A DNA stretch of 64,000 nucleotides from Pedobacter nutrimenti (lineage in GTDB: Bacteria; Bacteroidota; Bacteroidia; Sphingobacteriales; Sphingobacteriaceae): contig NZ_QKLU01000004.1 of NCBI RefSeq assembly GCF_003208655.1, positions 372,001-436,000 on the forward strand. The letters are read 5' to 3'. The position numbers and the translations under genes are program-made. Positions 42,401 to 51,655 of the stretch are shown piece by piece (position 1 is the first letter of the stretch; each line of letters opens with the position of its first letter). The notes under the pieces were generated by a model. The model had not been told where the DNA came from, searched no databases, and saw only the letters and a list, made by a program, of their open reading frames with translations.

Positions 42401-42462
42401 TTAATAGGGATTATGGTATGCTTATTTTCTTCGTTTACGTTTTCTTCTAGTTCGTCGCTCAT
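39424..42462 (-). CDS. parC: DNA topoisomerase IV subunit A
   Basis: A 1012-residue protein. The breakage-reunion domain has KPVQRRIMHSL, the helix HPHGDASIGDAM and the active-site region PRYIEARL (Tyr122). It passes strands to decatenate chromosomes with ParE. The position equal to Ser83 of E. coli GyrA is Ala86 here, while Asp90 keeps the acidic residue. After a beta-pinwheel-like C-terminal region the last 150 or so residues are a low-complexity Glu/Pro/Ala/Lys tail (QEPLDIDESPAEENSESPEG and repeats), absent from classical ParC. The stop overlaps that of the convergent phosphoesterase by 4 bases. ParE is 11 kb away on the same strand. GyrA is the alternative assignment, but pairing with ParE-type 53885-55789 favours ParC. 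Confidence 0.88.
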   Translation of the reverse strand: MSDELEENVNEENKHTIIPINGLYENWFLDYASYVILDRAVPHINDGLKPVQRRIMHSLKEMDDGRFNKAANVIGNTMKYHPHGDASIGDAMVQIGQKDLLIDCQGNWGDPVTGDSAAAPRYIEARLSKFANDVVFNPDTTVWQLSYDGRNNEPITLPVKFPLLLAQGAEGIAVGLATKVMPHNFVELLDASIEALQGQRPNILPDFFTGGMADFSAYNEGMRGGKIRVRAKITEKDKKTLVITEVPFSTTTGSVIDSILSANDKGKIKIKKIEDNTAQNVEIVIQLAPGISPDVTIDALYAFTSCEVSISPNTCIIRDDKPQFMSVNDILIANTKHTKALLKQELEIRLNELEEKIFFSSLLKIFIQEGMYKNPEYENSGNFEGVVEVLNVLFEPFKPQLYREILPEDFKKLIDKPMSSITRFDVKKADEQMKALEDEIKVVKNHLRHLTEYAIAWFQKLKDKYGKGRERKTEIRLFDRVEASKVALANVKLYMNPTDGFIGTGLRKDEFVADCSDLDEIIVFREDGKCMITKVADKTFVGKGIIHAAVFKKGDERTIYNMIYKDGASGISYIKRFAVVGVTRDKEYDLTKGSKGSKVLYFTANPNGEAEIVNVQLKPHTKLKKLVFDLDFAEIAIKGRASQGNIVSKYPIKKIILKSKGVSTLSGLKIWYDELLRRLNVDGRGKYLGEFDGDDKILQVHKDGWYELSTFELSNHFDADLLLIQKFDPEKPFAVVQYEGKAKNYFIKRFQFEAIAVGKKLSLISEEAGSKFIYLTGNPAAVLTVDVLKGKTQIPETLEIVLADFIDVKGIRANGNRLTPHDVKKLDIREYEEIELTDESAAAVERDQQQEPLDIDESPAEENSESPEGMEQETTATEQESEDAVEESSEEPVAEKTEEIVPAKTEKKKFEVAKPAVKKTEVIEEAQAQVPPEEKESPAESSPAEPVKTKPKFVSQKAAEKPAEENQKPTKAAAKAKSAEPEAQPEVKKEIKLEITNPEDVDIDDKGQLGLF

Positions 42463-42599
42463 TAAAAAACTTGTTGGATGTTGTAAATATACTGTATGAA
42501 ATGCAATTTCAGAACAGAAGTTTTTAACACGCCTTTCCGCTGAAAAAGATCACACAAAGATAAGCAAAGCATCTAGTTTTACATGCAAAAAACCATAAT

Positions 42600-42637
42600 A
42601 AAAAGCGTTTGTCTGCTTCAGATCAGCCAGACAAACG
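42600..42637 (-). terminator. Terminator overlapping the cdd 3' end
   Basis: CGTTTGTCTG and CAGACAAACG form a 10-bp perfect stem (42606-42615 with 42628-42637) followed on the minus strand by TTTTT. The upper arm lies in the last codons of cdd. Confidence 0.7.
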
Positions 42638-43111
42638 GTCTTCAATAAAACCAAAGGGAAGCAGGCTCTGGATGCTTTTCACCTTTATCACTTCTCCGTC
42701 CATACAATAAAACAACACCTGGATCTCCTTTCCCTGACGGCGTTCAAATTCGGCCATCACTTGCAGGCATGCCCCGCAGGAAGTAACTGGTTTTTCTATT
42801 TTGAAATTTCCTGTATAAGCTGTTATCGCCATGCGTTCTATCACAGCTCCGGGATGGCCCGAACCAATGGCAAAAAGCGCCACACGTTCTGCACACAATC
42901 CCGAAGGATACGCGACATTTTCCTGGTTGCTGCCCAGCACCACCGCTCCGCCGGCCAAAGCAATGGCCGTACCCACCTTAAAACCCGAATAGGGGGAATA
43001 AGAACTGTTCAACGCTTCTTCTGCCTTTACACATAAGGCTTTATCTTCCTCACTTAGTTCACTAAAACTCTTGTAGGACTCATAATTGATAGTTAAATTC
43101 AATTGATTCAT
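42623..43111 (-). CDS. cdd: Cytidine deaminase
   Basis: A 162-residue zinc enzyme that converts cytidine and deoxycytidine to uridine forms in pyrimidine salvage. The motifs are complete: YSPYSGFKVGTAIAL near the N-terminus, GSNQENVAYPSGLCAERVALF (Cys-Ala-Glu, zinc ligand and catalytic Glu) and VTSCGACLQVMAEF (CxxC zinc ligands). Length fits the family. It is transcribed alone between parC and tamB. Confidence 0.93.
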   Translation of the reverse strand: MNQLNLTINYESYKSFSELSEEDKALCVKAEEALNSSYSPYSGFKVGTAIALAGGAVVLGSNQENVAYPSGLCAERVALFAIGSGHPGAVIERMAITAYTGNFKIEKPVTSCGACLQVMAEFERRQGKEIQVLFYCMDGEVIKVKSIQSLLPFGFIEDRLSG

Positions 43112-43241
43112 AAACTAAACATACATATTTCTAAACAAATCATGCAATGGGATTGTTCTAAGCATCAATAATACCGCCCTGTGGCATGATTTTAGATAAA
43201 ATTTTAGTATTATTAATTAATAAATTACCAACCCACATCAC

Positions 43242-46200
43242 TTGAATAAATATATACGTAAAAGTTTAAAGGTTATTCTATGGACGCTTGCCATTGTTAT
43301 CGGTCTGGTTGTCCTGCTTGCGCTCTCCTTAAATATCCCTGCGGTGCAGGATTTCGTAAAAACCAAAGCCATTAATTACCTTAAAAACAAGACACATACA
43401 GAAGTCCGGCTGGAAAGCATAAATATTTCCCTGCCCAAAGACATTGTACTGAATAAATTTTATATAGAAGATCAGAAAAAAGATACGCTCTTGTACGCCC
43501 AGCGCCTTGCGGTCGACATCAGCTTATTTAAATTACTGAGCAACAAAGTAGAAATCAACAACATCGAGCTAGAAAAAATCAGGGCAAATGTAAAAAGGGT
43601 ACACCCCGACAGCAGCTTTAATTTTTCTTTTCTGGTCAATGCCTTTATGTCGGAAGAAAAAAAGCCCGAAGAGCAGGTCAAAAAAGACACCACCTCGACC
43701 TTAAAATTTGCACTGGACAAAATTTCTTTAAAAGACATCGGTTTGTTTTACCAGGATGATGTTGCCGGCAACCAGGCCAGGCTTTCCCTGGGGGAACTGA
43801 CTTCAAGGATCAAAACATTTGACCTGGACCAGCAGCACTATGTGATCAAATCTTTGTTACTGAAAAACACGTCTTTAACCTACCTGCAGCAAAAACCCCT
43901 TACCCAGCTTAAAGCCCAGCTCGAAAAAAGTATAGATACCGCAAAAACCGAAAGCGGCAAACTTCCACTGGTAGAAGTACAGGATTTTGCCTTTAGCCAG
44001 GTAAAAATCGGCTTTAACGACCGGATTTCGAAAATGAATGCCGATGTGAACCTGAATGCCTTAAACCTCACACAGCTTTTTGTAGACCTGACCAATAACA
44101 ATTATAAAGCAGACCAGGCTTTGATTAAAGATTCCAAAGTGAATTTTAGTATGGCCACTAATAGCACCAAAGCCGTATTGGATTTAAAGGACTTTTCTTT
44201 AAGCAAACTGCTTGGAGATGTTAAAAACGGAAAATACAGTGCAGATGATGCCCAGTTGAAACAGTCCAACATTTTATTTGCCTTTAAACCCGAAAAACCG
44301 GCAAAAAATGCAAAGCCCGGTAAAAAAGATACTGCAGCCAGCGCTCCGCTGTCCTTACTGCTCAAAAAAGTTAGCCTTCAGGACAACCGGGTACAGTTTG
44401 ACAATCTGGGCGAAAAACCGATCAAAAAGAGGATGGATTTTAACCATTTACTGCTCAGCGGGCTCCACCTCAATGCCGAAAACCTGGCCTACAGTGATGC
44501 CGGCATAAAGGTCAATGTAAAAGAAGGCGGTTTAAAAGAAAAAAGTGGCTTTATATTATCCAGGCTGCAGGGCAATGTGGTGTATTCCGACCGCCAGATC
44601 AAAGTAGACAAACTCCTGCTGAAAACCCCAAACACCAGCATAGAAAACAACACCCAGCTGAATTATACTTCTATGGATGACCTGACCAAACATCCGGAAA
44701 AAGTGAAGCTGTTTTTACAGGTAAAAAATACAACCATAGGTTTAAAAGACGCCGGCTATTTCAGTGATGCCGTTCCTGAAAATTACCAAAAGGAAAAAAT
44801 AAGGCTCAACGCAGAACTCCGGGGTTATATGAACAACCTGAGCATCCAAAAGCTGCAGGCCGATGGGTTAAAGAACACCCATATTGACGTGAACGGTACG
44901 GTAAAAGGCTTACCTGATGTCAATAAAATGTTTGCCGACCTGGACATTAAAAAATTCTCTTTAACCAAAAGTGATTTGCTGGTGATCATTCCAAAAAAAT
45001 CGATCCCTTCGAATATAGAATTGCCCAATGCCATTAGTGCCAATGGAAAATTCAAAGGCTCCATGAGCAACTTCAATACCGGATTTAACATCAGCACAGA
45101 TATGGGTACGGCAAAACTGCTGGCCGGCATGAAGGGGCCAAAGGGCAGAGAAAGTTATACCGCCAATGTAAGCCTTAACAATTTTAATGTGGGCCGCTTG
45201 TTAAAAATGCAGCCCCAATTAGGGCGTTTAACGGCAAAAGCCGATGTTAAAGGAACAGGGCTGGATGCAAAAAAAGCGAATGCCAGTTTTGAAGCGATCG
45301 TAACGAGTGCCTATTACAATAAATACACCTATAAAGATTTAAAACTCAGTGGCACCTATGCCGGGCAAAAATTAAATTTAAAAAGCAATATGGCCGACAG
45401 CAATGCCAATTTTAACCTTATTGCCTTTGCAGATATTTCGGGTAAGTACCCTGCCGTTAAAGCCAGCGCGGAGCTGAAACAGGTAGACCTTCAAAAGCTC
45501 AATTTCAGCAGCGGCGAATTTAAACTGGCCGGTCTGATTAAGGCCGACATACAAACCGCAGATCCGGATTATTTAAATGGCGATGTGTCGGTCAACAAGC
45601 TGCAGGTGGTTAAAGATGGCCAGCGTTTTAATGTAGACACCATATTGGTGCATTCCGAGGCCAGTGCCACACACAATATGCTGAGCCTGAAATCGGAGTT
45701 TTTAAGGGCCAAGGTGGATGGAAAATACCAGCTCACCAATCTGGCCCCGGCGGTGATCAACCAGATCAACAAATATTACCAGTTCGGTACGGTCACCAAA
45801 ATCCCCGACCAGCGTTTCCGGTTTTACGTTAATTTTTACAACCCAAAAATCCTGAAAAATTTCGTACCCGAGCTGAGCACTTTTGCACCGGCAAGAATGA
45901 ATGGCCTGCTCGATACACAAAAAGACAGCCTGGTCCTGAATGCCTCTTTCCCTAAGGTGGTTTACGGAGCTTACAGTATAGACAGCACCCGTCTGAACAT
46001 CAACAACAACGACCAGAAACTAAACTATAAGCTGGGCATCAAAAGCCTCCAGAGTGCTTCGCTTGCCTTTTTCAACAATGAGGTGAGCGGCACAGCGGCA
46101 AACAACGACCTGAACCTGAACATTTACCTGAGGGACAAAAAAAGAAAAGACAAATACGTGTTGGGCGGCTTGTTTAAATCCATCAATAAAGATTACCGCT

Positions 46201-48368
46201 TTAGCCTGGACCCGCAAAAACTACTGCTCAATTACGACAAATGGATTGTTGCCCCCGAAAATTACCTGCAGTTCGGGCAATCGGGCATTCTGGCCAATCA
46301 GTTTAACATCTCTAACGGGGGCCAGCAGCTGCGCATCAACAGCGAAAGCGATACACCCAACGCTCCCCTTAAAGCCGAGTTTAAGGATTTTAAAATAGAA
46401 ACTTTAACCCGTTTTGCCGAAGCAGACAGTGCCCTGGTGGGCGGGGTGATCAACGGAACCGTCAATGCCAAAGACCTGGCAGGCAGTCCTAAGTTTGAAG
46501 CCAACTTAACCGTCGACCAACTGCGCTATCAGAAAGACCAGCTGGGCACTTTAAGGATAGCGGTAAACAACAATACCGAAAACGCTTTTGAAACCAATAT
46601 TGCTTTATCAGGTGTACACGAACTGCGGGCCAGCGGCTTTTATTATACTGCCCCTCAAAGTGCCCTGGACATGACCTTAAACATCGACAAAATAGACTTG
46701 AAAGCCATTGAAAGCCTGTCGATGGGCCAGATCAGAAAAGGGACAGGAACCGTGAGCGGTGAATTGTCTGTAAAAGGAAGCCTGGATGCACCAAAAGTAT
46801 TGGGCGACCTTAAATTTAACCAGGCCGGATTTAATGTCGCTTATGTAAACTCCTTTTTCAGAATGCCAAATGAGTCCATCAGCTTTACAGATACAGGCAT
46901 TAAATTCAACAATTTCACCATTCTGGATTCTTTGAACCAGAAGGCGGTGATTACCGGAGATATCCTCACCTCTACTTACCGGGACTTTAAATTCAACATG
47001 GACATCCGGACCAATAATTTCAGGGCCCTGAACTCCACGGCAAAGGACAATTCCATGATCTATGGAACTGTATACCTGACCAGCTCCATAAAAGTCAGGG
47101 GCGATTTGAACCAGCCCGATGTAAACATGAATGTCAGGGTAGAAGACAAAACCAAGTTTTTCTTTGCCGTACCACCTGACGACCCCTCCATTATTGACCA
47201 GGAAGGGATTGTTCAGTTTGTGGACTTCAACTCCCCTCCTTATAACGGACAGAAAGCGCTAACGGTAAAAGACTCTGTGAACAAAGCCCCTATTAAAGGT
47301 TTTAACCTGAGTGCCACCATTAACATTGATCCCAATGCCGAGTTGAATGTCGTGGTGGACCCAACCAATGGCGATATGCTAAAAGTTAAAGGACAGGCCA
47401 CCCTGACCGCCACCATGGACCCCAGCGGAAAAACGAGCCTGACCGGCCGTTACGAAATTTCCGACGGGAGTTACAACTTGACGGTTGGCCCGGTTAAAAA
47501 AACCTTTAAACTGCAGCAGGGCAGCAACATTGTGTGGACCGGAGACCCCACCAGCGCCAATGTAGACCTGACTGCCTCTATAGAGGTCAATGCGGCACCT
47601 ATAGACCTTACAGGTGATAGATCTGATGCGACCCTAAAAAACAAGCTCCCCTTCCAGGTTTACCTGATGATGACCGGGGAATTGCTTAAACCGGTCATTA
47701 AATTTAAAATAGACCTGCCCGAAAATGAAAGGGGCTCCGGAGGAGGTTTGGTATACGGGACCCTGCAGCAGATCAACAGTGACGAGGGACAACTGAACAA
47801 ACAGGTTTTTGCCCTATTGGTGCTGGGCCGGTTTATTGCCGATAACCCTTTCCAAAGTCTGGCCGGCGGGGGCAATATTGCTTCCAACATTGCCCGTTCC
47901 AGTGTGAGTAAACTGCTCACCGAACAGCTCAACAATTTGGCATCCGACCTGGTGAAAGGGGTAGACATTAATTTCGGCATCAACTCATCGGAAAATTATC
48001 TTGCCAGCGGGGATATGCAAAACAACACCGCCTTGGAAATCGGGCTTTCCAAAAAACTGCTCAGCGACCGCTTAATTGTAACTGTAGGCAGTTCCTTTGG
48101 GCTGGAAGGACAAAACGCTGCACAAAACTCGACCAATATTGCCGGTAACGTCAACATAGAATACCTGCTTTCCAAAGACGGTAAGTACAGGTTAAGGGCC
48201 TACCGCCGCAACCAGACCGAAGGAGTGGTAGAAGGACAAATTATTGAAACCGGAGTGGGTTTTGCCCTGGTGGTGGATTATAATAAATTCAGGGAAATTT
48301 TCAGAAAATTTTCACAAAAGAAAAGAAACCGTATAGAACAGAAGCCGAAGAATGAGAAAACGAATTAA
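43242..48368 (+). CDS. tamB: Translocation/assembly module TamB-like protein
   Basis: A 1708-residue protein that starts at a TTG (in-frame stop at 43221-43223, no ATG before the membrane helix). An N-terminal signal anchor (VILWTLAIVIGLVVLLALSL) spans the inner membrane. A long beta-rich periplasmic body with repeats such as VRLESINISLPKDIVLNKFYIED follows, and the C-terminal TamB domain (LNVVVDPTNGDMLKVKGQATL, GRYEISDGSYNL, LLVLGRFI) is near residues 1370-1660. TamB-type proteins bridge the envelope to support outer-membrane protein or lipid transport. The stop overlaps tamL by 17 bases, so the two act together. Confidence 0.88.
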   Translation: MNKYIRKSLKVILWTLAIVIGLVVLLALSLNIPAVQDFVKTKAINYLKNKTHTEVRLESINISLPKDIVLNKFYIEDQKKDTLLYAQRLAVDISLFKLLSNKVEINNIELEKIRANVKRVHPDSSFNFSFLVNAFMSEEKKPEEQVKKDTTSTLKFALDKISLKDIGLFYQDDVAGNQARLSLGELTSRIKTFDLDQQHYVIKSLLLKNTSLTYLQQKPLTQLKAQLEKSIDTAKTESGKLPLVEVQDFAFSQVKIGFNDRISKMNADVNLNALNLTQLFVDLTNNNYKADQALIKDSKVNFSMATNSTKAVLDLKDFSLSKLLGDVKNGKYSADDAQLKQSNILFAFKPEKPAKNAKPGKKDTAASAPLSLLLKKVSLQDNRVQFDNLGEKPIKKRMDFNHLLLSGLHLNAENLAYSDAGIKVNVKEGGLKEKSGFILSRLQGNVVYSDRQIKVDKLLLKTPNTSIENNTQLNYTSMDDLTKHPEKVKLFLQVKNTTIGLKDAGYFSDAVPENYQKEKIRLNAELRGYMNNLSIQKLQADGLKNTHIDVNGTVKGLPDVNKMFADLDIKKFSLTKSDLLVIIPKKSIPSNIELPNAISANGKFKGSMSNFNTGFNISTDMGTAKLLAGMKGPKGRESYTANVSLNNFNVGRLLKMQPQLGRLTAKADVKGTGLDAKKANASFEAIVTSAYYNKYTYKDLKLSGTYAGQKLNLKSNMADSNANFNLIAFADISGKYPAVKASAELKQVDLQKLNFSSGEFKLAGLIKADIQTADPDYLNGDVSVNKLQVVKDGQRFNVDTILVHSEASATHNMLSLKSEFLRAKVDGKYQLTNLAPAVINQINKYYQFGTVTKIPDQRFRFYVNFYNPKILKNFVPELSTFAPARMNGLLDTQKDSLVLNASFPKVVYGAYSIDSTRLNINNNDQKLNYKLGIKSLQSASLAFFNNEVSGTAANNDLNLNIYLRDKKRKDKYVLGGLFKSINKDYRFSLDPQKLLLNYDKWIVAPENYLQFGQSGILANQFNISNGGQQLRINSESDTPNAPLKAEFKDFKIETLTRFAEADSALVGGVINGTVNAKDLAGSPKFEANLTVDQLRYQKDQLGTLRIAVNNNTENAFETNIALSGVHELRASGFYYTAPQSALDMTLNIDKIDLKAIESLSMGQIRKGTGTVSGELSVKGSLDAPKVLGDLKFNQAGFNVAYVNSFFRMPNESISFTDTGIKFNNFTILDSLNQKAVITGDILTSTYRDFKFNMDIRTNNFRALNSTAKDNSMIYGTVYLTSSIKVRGDLNQPDVNMNVRVEDKTKFFFAVPPDDPSIIDQEGIVQFVDFNSPPYNGQKALTVKDSVNKAPIKGFNLSATINIDPNAELNVVVDPTNGDMLKVKGQATLTATMDPSGKTSLTGRYEISDGSYNLTVGPVKKTFKLQQGSNIVWTGDPTSANVDLTASIEVNAAPIDLTGDRSDATLKNKLPFQVYLMMTGELLKPVIKFKIDLPENERGSGGGLVYGTLQQINSDEGQLNKQVFALLVLGRFIADNPFQSLAGGGNIASNIARSSVSKLLTEQLNNLASDLVKGVDINFGINSSENYLASGDMQNNTALEIGLSKKLLSDRLIVTVGSSFGLEGQNAAQNSTNIAGNVNIEYLLSKDGKYRLRAYRRNQTEGVVEGQIIETGVGFALVVDYNKFREIFRKFSQKKRNRIEQKPKNEKTN

Positions 48369-50667
48369 ATCCTGCTTACTGATACTTGCCTGTTTAACCT
48401 GGGCTGCCTGCAGCAGCACCAAAAACCTTAAACCCGGGGAGTTTTTATATACCGGAGCGGAGGTCAAAATCAATCCGGATTCTTCGGTAAAGATCGATGA
48501 CCAGAAAGACGTAAAAGCGGCCCTGCTGGACAAAACCAGACCTAAACCCAATCATGCCATTTTGGGCGTTAAATATAAGCTGGGTTTTTACAACCTGGCC
48601 GGAGAACCGGAAAAACCAAAAGGCTTTAAACACTGGATGCGCACCAAACTGGGCGAACCCCCGGTATTGCTCAGCGAAGTAAAACTTCCTTACAACAATG
48701 CTGTTTTAAAAAGTTACCTGATTAGCCAGGGCTACCTGCAGGCCGATGTGATGGGCGACACGCTAACCAAAGGAAAAAAAGGGAAAGCCATCTATACCGC
48801 AAATACCGGTGCACGTTACAAAATCAGGGAGGTTTCTTTTCCGGCAGACAGTACCGGGGCCCTTGCACAGATTGTCAATAAAAACAAAGCGAAAAGCCTG
48901 TTAAAACCGGGCAACAACTACGACCTGGAAGTGTTTAAAAACGAAAGGATCCGCATTGACAACGACCTTAAAGAAAACGGGTATTTTTATTTCAGTCCGG
49001 ATTACCTGATCCTTCAGGTCGACAGCGCCAAAGGCCATCATCAGGTAGACATCCGGGTAAGGGTCAAAGAAATTGCACCTGAGGCCACCCTGAAACCCTA
49101 CAGCATCCGAAAAATAAACATCTATCCAAATTACAACGTCCGACGCGACAGCGCTATCCGCAAATCCAAACCCGAGGTTTACAATGACTTTAACATTTAC
49201 GACCCTGCCCACACCTATAAATCACCGCTTTTTAACCGTCTGGTTTTCTTTAAAAAGAACGAACTCTACAACAGGACCGACCACAGCCGTTCTTTAAACA
49301 GAATGGTCAATATCGGTGTTTTCCAGTCTGTAAAAGCAGAATTTACCCCTATTGACAGCTTTAAAAACAACCAGCTGGACTTAAACATTTTCCTGAGCCC
49401 TTTAAAGAAAAACTCCCTCACCTTTTCGGTAACCGGCACCAGCAAATCCAATAACTTTATGGGTTCGGAGGTCAAAGTCACCCAAACCACCCGGAACCTG
49501 TTCAGGGGCGCCGAACAACTGGACGTGAGTGTGAGCGGTGGCTTTGAAACCCAGGTTGGCGGACAATCGCAGGGACTGAACTCCTACTCTTTAACCGGCG
49601 AGGGCAAACTGACTTTCCCAAGGTTTATTACCCCATTTAAAGGCATCAACAGCACCAATGCCTACATTCCCAAAACCGTGGTATCCCTTTCCTATCAGCT
49701 GCTGCACCGGGGCTCTTTATACGACCTCAATTCCTTCAGGACCCAGTATGGTTATAAATGGAACGAAAACCAGTACAAGGAACATGCTTTTAACCCCATT
49801 TCTGTAAACTATGTAACGTCCAGCTTAACAAACGACACCACCAAAAGGGACAGCATCCTGAATGTAACGCCTGGGCTGAGAAACGTACTGGAAAAACAAT
49901 TTATTATCGGAAGCACCTATAGCTTTACCTATACCAACCAGTTTGAAGATTTCCGGAAAAACAATATTTACTTTAATGGTACGCTGGAAACCGGTGGCAA
50001 TGTATGGGGATTGTTTGGCAGTAAAAACCCCGATGGTTCCAAATCCATTGGCGGCCTGCAACTCAATCAGTTTGTCCGGGTAGAAGCCGACTTCAGGAAC
50101 TATTATAAAATCAGCAAAAACCTCATCTGGGCCAGCCGCCTGGACCTGGGTTATGGTTATGCGTACGGCGGACAAAGTACCCTGCCTTTTGTACGTCAGT
50201 TTTTTGCCGGTGGAACAAACGACATTCGTGCCTGGGCAGCAAGGTCCATAGGCCCCGGATCTTTTTATTACAAAAACAGTCCTACCTATGCAAACTCTAC
50301 CTATGTAGACCAAAGCGGGGACATCAAAGCCCTGATCAGTTCGGAACTGCGCTTTAAATTGTTTAGTATATTTTATGGTGCCCTGTTTGCAGATGCGGGT
50401 AACGTATGGCTCCGCAAAGAAGACCCAAGCCGGCTAGGCTCGGGCTTTGACTTTAAAAATGCATTTAATGAATTTGCTGTCGGTACAGGTGCGGGTATTC
50501 GCGTAGATGCTTCTATCTTTGTGATCCGTCTGGATGTTGCCTTCCCGGTACGTAAACCTTATAACCAACCAGGTAAGCGCTGGGTATTTAATGAAATTGA
50601 TTTTGGTGATGCTTTATGGCGCAGGGACAATTTAGTGTATAACATCGGGATCGGCTATCCTTTTTAA
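48352..50667 (+). CDS. tamL: TamL, BamA/TamA-family outer-membrane lipoprotein
   Basis: A 771-residue protein with a lipoprotein signal peptide (lipobox WAAC). POTRA-like domains lie in the first 380 residues (YKIREVSFPADSTG, NERIRIDNDLKENGYFYF, RMVNIGVFQSVKAEF). A 16-strand barrel with GGTNDIRAWAARSIGPGSF (the lid-loop motif of the Omp85 family) ends at VYNIGIGYPF with an aromatic residue. A lipidated Omp85 protein paired with TamB is typical of Bacteroidota TamL. The gene overlaps tamB. It probably inserts or assembles outer-membrane components. Confidence 0.88.
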   Translation: MRKRIKSCLLILACLTWAACSSTKNLKPGEFLYTGAEVKINPDSSVKIDDQKDVKAALLDKTRPKPNHAILGVKYKLGFYNLAGEPEKPKGFKHWMRTKLGEPPVLLSEVKLPYNNAVLKSYLISQGYLQADVMGDTLTKGKKGKAIYTANTGARYKIREVSFPADSTGALAQIVNKNKAKSLLKPGNNYDLEVFKNERIRIDNDLKENGYFYFSPDYLILQVDSAKGHHQVDIRVRVKEIAPEATLKPYSIRKINIYPNYNVRRDSAIRKSKPEVYNDFNIYDPAHTYKSPLFNRLVFFKKNELYNRTDHSRSLNRMVNIGVFQSVKAEFTPIDSFKNNQLDLNIFLSPLKKNSLTFSVTGTSKSNNFMGSEVKVTQTTRNLFRGAEQLDVSVSGGFETQVGGQSQGLNSYSLTGEGKLTFPRFITPFKGINSTNAYIPKTVVSLSYQLLHRGSLYDLNSFRTQYGYKWNENQYKEHAFNPISVNYVTSSLTNDTTKRDSILNVTPGLRNVLEKQFIIGSTYSFTYTNQFEDFRKNNIYFNGTLETGGNVWGLFGSKNPDGSKSIGGLQLNQFVRVEADFRNYYKISKNLIWASRLDLGYGYAYGGQSTLPFVRQFFAGGTNDIRAWAARSIGPGSFYYKNSPTYANSTYVDQSGDIKALISSELRFKLFSIFYGALFADAGNVWLRKEDPSRLGSGFDFKNAFNEFAVGTGAGIRVDASIFVIRLDVAFPVRKPYNQPGKRWVFNEIDFGDALWRRDNLVYNIGIGYPF

Positions 50668-50676
50668 TTTTAACGT

Positions 50677-51648
50677 ATGCGGTTTATTCATAAGATCATT
50701 CATTTTTTTAAATCCCTGTGGAGCCTGTTTGTGGCTGCCGGCAATGGATTCATAGAAGACCGGGTGACCAAACTCAGTGCTTCCTTAGCTTATTACACCA
50801 TATTTTCCCTCACCCCCTTAATCATCATTGTCATCTCTGCGGCCAGTCTTTTTTTCGGGGACAAACTGGATCCCGACACCCAATTATTTGCCGAAATCAA
50901 TGACATGATTGGCGAACAGGCCACCAGGCAATTGCAGAGTTTTGTGATCAATGCCAATTTATCGGGCAAAAGCACTTTTGGACTGGTGATCGGTATTGCC
51001 ACACTGGTTATTGGTTCCACCGCCATTTTTATTGAAATCCAGGACAGCATTAACCTCATCTGGAAAGTCAAAGCCATCCCCAAAAAAGGCTGGAAAAAAT
51101 TTCTGACCAACCGTTTGCTTTCTTTTTCCCTAATCGTTTCCCTTGGCTTCCTGTTGCTGGTTTCCCTGGTGGTCAACAGTATTGTCATTGGCCTGGGCAA
51201 CAAAATCGAACAATACATTCCCGAGGTCACCACCCTGGTGATCGAAATTTTTAACAATGTCATTACCCTGGCTGTGGTGACCGGTATTTTCACCATCATT
51301 TTTAAGGTGCTTCCCGATGTGATCATCCGCTGGAAACCCGCCATTATAGGCGCACTGTTTACCGCCCTGCTGTTTAGCCTTGGCAAATATGCCATTGGCA
51401 TTTATATAGAAAAAGGAAATCCCGGTTCGGCTTTTGGTGCTGCAAGTTCACTGATTGTGATTCTGCTTTGGATTTATTATACCGCCATTATTTTGTATTT
51501 CGGAGCAGAGTTTACGCAGGCCTATGCAGAAAAATACGACAAGGCCATTGCCCCAAGCAAATATGCCGTTCACACTAAAATTGTGGTGGTCGAAAAAGCA
51601 ATGGATAAACTGCCGCCCCAGCACCCCAAAGAAACCAAAGCAGATTAA
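50677..51648 (+). CDS. YihY/BrkB family membrane protein
   Basis: A 323-residue polytopic membrane protein. Family motifs: LSASLAYYTIFSLTPLIII in the first helix pair, GSTAIFIEIQDSINLIWKV, and WKPAIIGALFTALLFSLGKY with NPGSAFGAASSLIVILLWIYY near the end. Six helices are expected. YihY proteins are widespread with no settled function; the old ribonuclease BN label is unsupported. It begins 9 bases after tamL, so it may be the last gene of that envelope operon. Confidence 0.88.
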   Translation: MRFIHKIIHFFKSLWSLFVAAGNGFIEDRVTKLSASLAYYTIFSLTPLIIIVISAASLFFGDKLDPDTQLFAEINDMIGEQATRQLQSFVINANLSGKSTFGLVIGIATLVIGSTAIFIEIQDSINLIWKVKAIPKKGWKKFLTNRLLSFSLIVSLGFLLLVSLVVNSIVIGLGNKIEQYIPEVTTLVIEIFNNVITLAVVTGIFTIIFKVLPDVIIRWKPAIIGALFTALLFSLGKYAIGIYIEKGNPGSAFGAASSLIVILLWIYYTAIILYFGAEFTQAYAEKYDKAIAPSKYAVHTKIVVVEKAMDKLPPQHPKETKAD

Positions 51649-51655
51649 GGCTTTT

